Of a stretch of DNA of 64,000 nt, positions 58,109 to 64,000 are shown one piece after another. The stretch covers positions 16,713,000 to 16,776,999 of the forward strand of contig CM076145.1 of the NCBI GenBank assembly GCA_038025085.1, in the 5' to 3' direction. Below the pieces are notes generated by a model. That model saw nothing but the letters and a program-made list of their open reading frames with translations, searched no databases and had not been told where the DNA came from. The number at the start of each line of letters is the position of its first letter. Position 1 is the first letter of the stretch. This DNA is from Tetragonia tetragonoides (Eukaryota > Streptophyta > Magnoliopsida > Caryophyllales > Aizoaceae). The position numbers were made by a program, and so were the translations under genes.

Positions 58109-58444
58109 CATGGTTCGAAATCGCGGAATCGGTCGCGATCGCGGGAACGGTCACGGCGTTGCGGAAGCGGACTGATATCGGTGACGCGTATCAAGTCGCG
58201 TCCGTCGCGGCGTGAATTTTGATATCGACCATTCGGCCGTACCGATCAAGTATCGGCCATATCGGTCATGTATCAGCCATGTATCAGTCGTATTGGTCAT
58301 GTATCGGCCGAGTATCGGCCGTATCGGTCGAGTATCGGCCATTTTAAAAACAACGTTACGTAACGGCATATCGCGTATCGGCAACCTCAAAAACCGTTAC
58401 GTAACGGCCGACACGATACGTTGCGGCCGATATTTAATACCATG
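58109..58444. mobile_element. 336-bp GC-rich hAT-type MITE
   Basis: An exact 8-bp duplication (atctgctg) lies at 58101-58108 and 58445-58452. Ends are CATGGTTCGAAATCGCGG and, complemented, CATGGTATTAAATATCGG. The interior is built from tatcggcc, cggtcatgtatc and cgttacgtaacgg motifs; the last is itself a palindrome that occurs twice. Both long frames here are repeat artefacts. The 8-bp duplication suggests hAT, but the ends are not the usual CAG...CTG. Confidence 0.75.
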
Positions 58445-58452
58445 ATCTGCTG

Positions 58453-58960
58453 TGTGCTGATTATGCGTCTGTAACTCTGTATACTATTCTTGGCAAGATT
58501 GATCACAAATACAGAGTCAATTTCTGTATTTGAACAGTATAGCTCTTATTAAACTATTGTTGTTACTTTTTGGTGTAGAGGAAGAGAACAGAAGGATGCG
58601 GGAATCCACTATGACCGAGTTTAATCTATGAGGAACGGGCGATGACCTATGTTAAGTGAAGCTCACAACAGGCTTCTTTGAGTTAACTATTATGAGTTGT
58701 CAGCTCATGCTTGCTTAAGTATAGTATGTCTTCTAATCACTAGGTGGTTATTGTGCATTTTTGTTGGAGTTAGGGCCACTAGGATAAGTAGGATAACACA
58801 TGAAGTTCGTAGTGTTAAGATTTAGGGAGTGTACAAACAACAAAGTTCTTAGTCACCTTTACTCTTGTGATGGGTTTGGAATGGTTGCGTTATCGCTTTG
58901 CTTGTTTAAGTATGAGATTACTCATGAGTCATGAGACATATTTTGTGGGTTACTCCACTA
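58453..58960. other. Spacer between MITE and Helitron
   Basis: No supported gene or repeat. One stretch (58580-58690) is less AT-rich and might be a decayed exon, but no family is recognised. Confidence 0.4.
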
Positions 58961-59505
58961 CTAGCTTCGAATTGCACGCAAATGCGCGCGTCTTGGCAAT
59001 ACTATTGTAATCACCCTGTTAGCTTTGAACAGCAAGCAATGCGTATATATGTTAAAAGGTTGAGCAAAATTAGGCCAGAAATAACAATATCTGTGAAATG
59101 ATTTATATTTTATATGTGCATACACCGTTAATTCATGACTATGTTTGAAATAAATAGATTAATCTCAAATAAAAAATTTAAATAAATATACGAATCTTCA
59201 TACAAATACACTGAGATAAAGCAATATAAAAGTTTAAAACAATTCGTTACCTAATTTGTAACATGTGAGAACGGAAAAGTTCGCAAAGACGTGAAATGAA
59301 AATAATAGAAGCATGTATACTGAAGTTACTAAATAACTCTTTTTATCCATGTCTTCAATTACTCATCCTCAAGCGTTGCATCCTAAAAATAAGATACAAA
59401 GAAAATATGTAGATGAGTTAAAATAAATATTAACAAATATAAACAACATTATATAAAGAAGAATAAAATATGATAAATGAATACTACCATTGCAGCTGTT
59501 TTGAA

Positions 59506-59652
59506 TCAGGCAATGAATACTTCTCTGTAAATCACATTTCTAGTAAAAACTCCATCTCTACGCTGTATTTGGCCCTTGATAACCAAAACTTTAGTTGTTT
59601 GTTGAGATGTCCCTCTTGAGAGTGCAACATATAATTGACCATGGCTAAAAAC
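59506..59652 (-). pseudogene. Helitron PIF1-like helicase, C-terminal remnant
   Basis: The minus strand encodes VFSHGQLYVALSRGTSQQTTKVLVIKG... to a natural TGA at 59508-59506. The phrase FSHGQLYVALSR is the conserved superfamily 1 helicase motif VI region at the end of RepHel proteins. A stop lies just upstream and the rest of the helicase is gone. The protein would have unwound DNA during rolling-circle transposition. Confidence 0.85.
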
Positions 59653-59754
59653 ATGTTAATTTTGGTAACATATATACTTTAGAAAGCAAAAAAATAAAAA
59701 AAATAAAAATAAAAAATAAAATAAAAATAAACACGTAATGGAAAAGACCCTGGA

Positions 59755-59940
59755 TTATAGTAAAAAGATTAAAATTTGTAGACGTACATTAGCATCAACA
59801 AAAATCATTTCCCATAGTTTTTCACCTTGTCCAGTCGTCTGAACATCTAATGATCTAATAAGTCGTGTTTTGACATTCCACTTGTCTATGCTTGGATACA
59901 AATACATGAAAGGCGCAAATACGGTCCACATCTTAAGCAA
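59755..59940 (-). pseudogene. RPA70-like OB-fold fragment of the Helitron
   Basis: A minus-strand frame includes YPSIDKWNVKTRLIRSLD and EKLWEMIFVDANVRLQI, the pattern W.VK.R.IR...EMI.VD of the N-terminal OB fold of plant RPA70-like/DUF223 proteins. Plant Helitrons often carry an RPA homologue that binds single-stranded DNA. It is cut off after about 60 residues. Confidence 0.6.
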
Positions 59941-60428
59941 TTCTGTAGAGAAAATGTAATTAGTTCATAGTGAAACACCATTAATTACAACTTATTAATT
60001 ATACCGATTGAGAGAATGCAAAAAACAAAAAAATGGACCGATAAAAAATATTCAGACCAACTGTAGATAAAGGATACAACCCTTAAATAAATAAAGATAC
60101 TAATGAGAGGACACATCACTTAAACAAAATACAAAAATAAATTAAAACCAATTATGTAAGGTCTAGAAACTCTATGAAAGTCTTACAACATGAAACACAT
60201 CTTGCTCTGCATCCCATTTGAAGAATATGAACAATACACCATTTGTAAGACGAAGATGATATCAATATACAGGTTTAGCGTGCGTCTTGTAGTTAGGTAG
60301 CGAATACTGTCCACATATTAATTATGTTTGTTTGAGAATATGTAATCAGTAGATAGTGAAACACCATTAAATACAACTAATCGATTATACCGATTAAGGT
60401 ATAATCAAATTGAAGGGAAATACATTAA

Positions 60429-61418
60429 GGGCCTATTTGGTTCATAGGTGTGAAATGGATTGGGTATGGAACTTGAAATCTCTAGATATGGATTAGGAAC
60501 TCCATACTTATTAAATGATGTTTGGTTTAGTGAAGGTATGAAATCATTATATGTATTTTCATTTTTTTATTTATTATTTTCAAATTCATTCTCATTTTTA
60601 TTTTCGGAAATAGATAAATCAAAATTAAACCCCCCCCCTCTCTCTCTCTCCTCCCCATGAGACCTTCACGCCATTGTTGCTCATGACAGCAACCTGCCAC
60701 TGTGCCACACACTCTCTCCCAACCTCTCAGCCATTTTCACCCACAGCACCTTGCATGTCTTCGTTCTTCTTCTCGTAGCTCTCTATTTCTCTCTCTCACC
60801 GCCAGATCTTGGATGGATATTGGGCGATTTGATGGTTTGTGGTGCGATAAGGTGGGAGTGTTGTGGGTGATGGAATGAGGAGTGAGGCGGTCGTGGGTTT
60901 TCTGGTGGTTGCGTTGAACTGGGTGGTGGCATGGTTGTTGAACTGGGCGGTGGGACGTCTGCCGTTGGAAGGCGGTGACGGCTGCAAATGGGTGGGCTCG
61001 TGATGGTGGGTGGTGACTAGTGTGATGAGATTCAATATGTACTCTGGTAGTGTAGTCAGTGGTGAGGATCTCAGATCTAAATGAGGTAGTTGTGGTGGCC
61101 GGAGGGGCGGCGCCGGTGACGGTGTGGTGTAGCTGCGTGGTGGAGTGGTGAGGAGAGAGAAAGTGCACCTTGCTTTAATTTGCTTTGGATTTTATTTTCA
61201 TTTGTGTTTTCAATTTTAGTATTCATTTGTTTTTAAAAGATAATGATAAAGGGTATTATTTTGATACCTTTAAAAATTGGGGAGATCCAAGTGGTGTTAA
61301 TTTTGGGGGGACTTGAATCCGGAGAGATTTGAGTTCCAGACACCAAAGTAGTGTACCAAATACAAGGAATGGATTAAATAATTTCATTCCGTTACTTTAT
61401 GCCCAACCAAACGAGTCC
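60429..61418. mobile_element. 990-bp PIF/Harbinger-type MITE nested in Helitron
   Basis: Ends GGGCCTATTTGGTT and, complemented, GGACTCGTTTGGTT, with taa duplicated at 60426-60428 and 61419-61421. The TAA duplication and GGSCCTGTTTGGTT-type ends are typical of Harbinger. It has no transposase. The minus frame 60737-61168 is His/Thr/Pro-rich and unrecognised; it may be captured or fortuitous. Confidence 0.75.
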
Positions 61419-62547
61419 TAAAAGATGGAGGACCATACGCAGGTAAAGGATAATGTAGAGCTACGGTAGATAAAGGATATGCAGGGCCAAAAATAATGAA
61501 GACTTATTCACTTTCAATTTTATTTAAGGGGCTAATGAGCGGAGAAAGGTGGAAATCAGTTGCATATAATCGAAAGTCACCTACTGTAGAACACATAACC
61601 AATGAAGTAAGGTATAGCTATTCTATGAATGTATGACACCATACTTATTGATCTGCATTCCAAATGATCTGACTCAGGTGAAAAGACACATCCCAAATTA
61701 ATTGATCAAAGGCTGATGTACAAAAAGAAAAAATTGATCATCTAAGCCAAATAGCCAATTAACCGAAACTAAACAGGACATATTCAGGGGACAATGAAAA
61801 GACATGAATTTGGAAAACCTTACTTGTAAAATGGAGAGAGACAAAAGTAAAACAACAACCAAAAACCAAAAAAAAAGAACAAAAAAATCTCCATAAACAC
61901 TTTCTGTTTGTAAATCAAGATCATAAAACCTCTATCTCTCCTGGTGTCTCCTTCCTTTCTTTTAGCTATCACAGATTCACAGCCCATATCCATATCCCAC
62001 CACCATCAATATATTAGTGTTGACAAAGAATACATCACCTAGGCCAGTGGAACAGAAAAATAGTACTGTACTTCCATAAAAATAAATAAATTATGAAGCA
62101 GCAAAATCTGTACACAAATTCAGTCAAAATCTGTACACAAATTCAGTAATGTAAATCACAAAAATGGTACCCCACGTCCCTTGTCCCCACACAAAATTTC
62201 ATGAACTAATAAATGGGCAAATATAGACAATCACGAAATAAGCAAGGAATGGAAGAACAATAACCCTAATGTTTCCAATATCAATCAATTACTTTAAATG
62301 AATTTTGATTACCTGATTGAATGAATGAATGTAGCAGGAATTGATACAAAAATACCACATATAATGATGCATTAAGCAATAACTCGAATAGTATGAGCAA
62401 CCTGAGAAGAAAATGGAAAAAATTAAAATTAAAGGCATAATTCTGAGTACTACAAATAGAATCGTGAAAACAGACTTACCACACAAAAGCTTCAAATTTT
62501 TGTAGATTAAGAACTCTGTGTTGATGCTCCAACTTCTATGGGTAATA

Positions 62548-63305
62548 ATATGAAAAAAAAGAAGAAGGTGGAGAGAGAGGGAAAACGTGTGTGAGTAAAG
62601 CAACATATATACATAATGATTGAGTTCTCCATAACCATTCATGGAGAGAGAGAAGGAGAGGAGAGAGAAGGAAGACTGAAGTGGGAGATCGTGGGTGAAG
62701 GGGAATTGAAGAAGTGTCTACTGAAGTTGGGTTTCTTGTTTTTTGTTTTGTTTTTTCAATTGCGTGGGACAGCTATTTGTAATTGTCTATTATAGCCTTG
62801 CTATTTATGGTGACTTGGAGGATTTTTTGGTCTAAACGAAATTTGGAGTCCCAAAACCCCTCTATTGCTTTATAGAATAGAGAAGCCTTGCTATTTATGG
62901 TGACTTGGAGGGTTTTTTGGTCTAAACGAAATTTGGAGTCCCAAAACCCCCCTCTTGCTTTATAGAATAGAGATATGAAAAAAAAGAAGAAGGTGGAGAG
63001 AGAGGAAAAACGTGTGTGAGTAAAGCAACATAGATACATAGTGATTGAGTTCTCCATAACCGTTCATGGAGAGAGAGAAGGAGAGGAGAGAGAAGGAAGA
63101 TTGAAGTGGGAGATCGTGGGTGAAGGGGAATTGAAGAAGTGTCTACTGAAGTTGGGTTTCTTGCTTCTTTTTTTTTTTCAATTGCGTGGGACAGCTATTT
63201 GTAATTGTCTATTATAGCCTTGCTATTTATGGTGACTTGGAAGATTTTTTGGTCTAAACGAAATTTGGAGTCCCAAAACCCCCCTCTTGCTTTATAGAAT
63301 AGAGA
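62548..63305 (-). repeat. Repeated Helitron 5' ends
   Basis: The TCTCTATTCTATAAAGC start occurs three times on the minus strand, at 63305, 62973 and 62883. The first is followed by 332 bases, the second by 90 bases, the third by the rest of the element. All match closely, including caagtcaccataaatagc and the GA-rich tgggagatcgtgggtgaagg block. Confidence 0.9.
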
Positions 63306-64000
63306 TGTGTTAGGTTTTCTCTGCAGCTCTCTATGATCAAAAGCAAAACGAAAATTTCGAGATAGATGAAGGGTATATCTCTTGAAGTGTGTCTTCTGTT
63401 TTCCCTGATTTATCTATTCCTTCAGTTTCATATTTAAGGTTGGTTGAAAGTGAATGACAGAAGTCTCTAATTGACAAGGCTAGATTACAAAGGATATGGA
63501 ATTGATGTTTTCTACTATTTTCCAGATTTCACTTAGACATAGTAATTTGGATCCTCTGCTACACTTTCTCTGATGTTCCTTCCTCTATTTTTTTTTTCCA
63601 AATTGGACTACCCTCCTGGCGAGGGTAAATGTTCCTTCCTCTATCTATGTCTCTCCTCTAAAGTGTTTAAATTTGAAAAATCCATCCATGTATGTGAGGG
63701 TCAAAAACTCATCCAATCTAAAATAAAGGGTAGCTTTTTGGAGAACGATACTTTGTTGTTATTTTAAGAACAATTATTTTAAGAACAATTAGGATTTGCT
63801 CTCTACACCAGTGACTCTTGATTGGACATTGATTTGCTATGGATGGTTTGGAAATATCAAATATTTAATTTTAAAAAAACACATTGAAAGGGAGATTGGA
63901 TTAAGATTAATAAGAGAGTCACCACCAAGTTTAATTTGACAAACCAAATAAATTTGAAAATAGCGAAAAACACTGAAACGTAAGGAAATGTGACATGTGA
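63306..64000. other. Right window edge, nothing recognised
   Basis: AT-rich flank of the Helitron. A 15-base string (ttattttaagaacaa) is tandemly repeated at about 63759 and 63774, and ttccttcctctat occurs at 63576 and 63631. No gene supported. Confidence 0.5.

Larger units (their letters stand above)
58961..63305 (-). mobile_element. Decayed Helitron on the minus strand
   Basis: The 3' end on the minus strand is a 6-bp-stem hairpin GCGCGC-ATTT-GCGTGC (58989-58974) followed 13 bases later by CTAG and then T at 58960. The 5' end on the minus strand is TCTCTATTCTATAAAGC, starting at 63305 and preceded by A. These are canonical Helitron borders: 5' TC, 3' hairpin plus CTRR, insertion between A and T. 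Inside are a PIF1-type helicase C-terminus and an RPA-like fragment, as in plant autonomous Helitrons, but no Rep domain. A Harbinger-type MITE is nested at 60429-61418. Confidence 0.8.

Noticed and set aside
58151..58445. Overlapping frames on both strands in the GC-rich MITE
   Set aside because: Open only because of TATCGGCC-type repeats within a bounded MITE.
62289..63057. Minus-strand frames at the Helitron 5' side
   Set aside because: They run across duplicated noncoding Helitron ends and share the same repeated bases.

Overview
This window is nuclear DNA from a flowering plant. The evidence is a seven-exon WAT1/MtN21-type transporter gene with canonical GT-AG introns, plant-type Ty3 (Tat-like) and Ty1-copia retrotransposons, L1-type LINEs with a DUF4283-like ORF1, a Helitron remnant and several MITEs. 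A eudicot is likely; Caryophyllales is only a guess from the general look of the repeats. There is one apparently intact host gene, the WAT1-like gene on the minus strand (24752-29603). Almost everything else recognisable is transposon sequence, mostly broken and nested.

Left part (1-23.5 kb): an exon-like fragment resembling the At1g61900 GPI-anchored family, then an unassigned stretch, then a CACTA end. The CACTA end cuts the antisense exon of a Tat-like retroelement whose 65-bp tandem repeats, polypurine tract and 3' LTR follow (3532-6790). That LTR abuts a second Tat-like element (6791-18222) with a decayed RT/RNase H/integrase. Downstream of pol this element carries a row of four antisense genes (10.1-16.9 kb). 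One is clearly spliced and has a Transposase_28/putative-gypsy-type domain; three of the four have an upstream TATA-like element and two share an identical leader motif. The 3' LTR at 17271-18222 sits against a decayed, spliced minus-strand gene (18223-21005) that looks like a transposon-associated PMD/Ulp1-type protein. Its introns consist of TTCATTAATCAA-type repeats.

Middle (24-47 kb): the WAT1 gene with a SINE in intron 3; a full-length LINE with a 20-bp target-site duplication (30116-35928); a non-autonomous hAT element (36602-43100, 8-bp duplication) with a second LINE nested in it (37271-42596, 15-bp duplication); a long AAT/ATT hairpin microsatellite; a tail-only retroinsertion; and a 1.2-kb MULE-like element with a perfect 9-bp duplication.

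Right part (47-64 kb): a hAT MITE; a minus-strand TRIM retroelement whose two LTRs were each hit by a different small element; a 690-bp direct duplication; a CACTA end; the 3' half of a Ty1-copia element with its LTR; a GC-rich hAT-type MITE; and a Helitron on the minus strand (58961-63305) holding PIF1-helicase and RPA-like remnants, a nested Harbinger-type MITE and repeated 5' ends.

Boundaries supported by both terminal repeats and target-site duplications are the most reliable calls. Element lineages and the functions of the antisense retroelement genes rest on remembered family motifs and are less certain.
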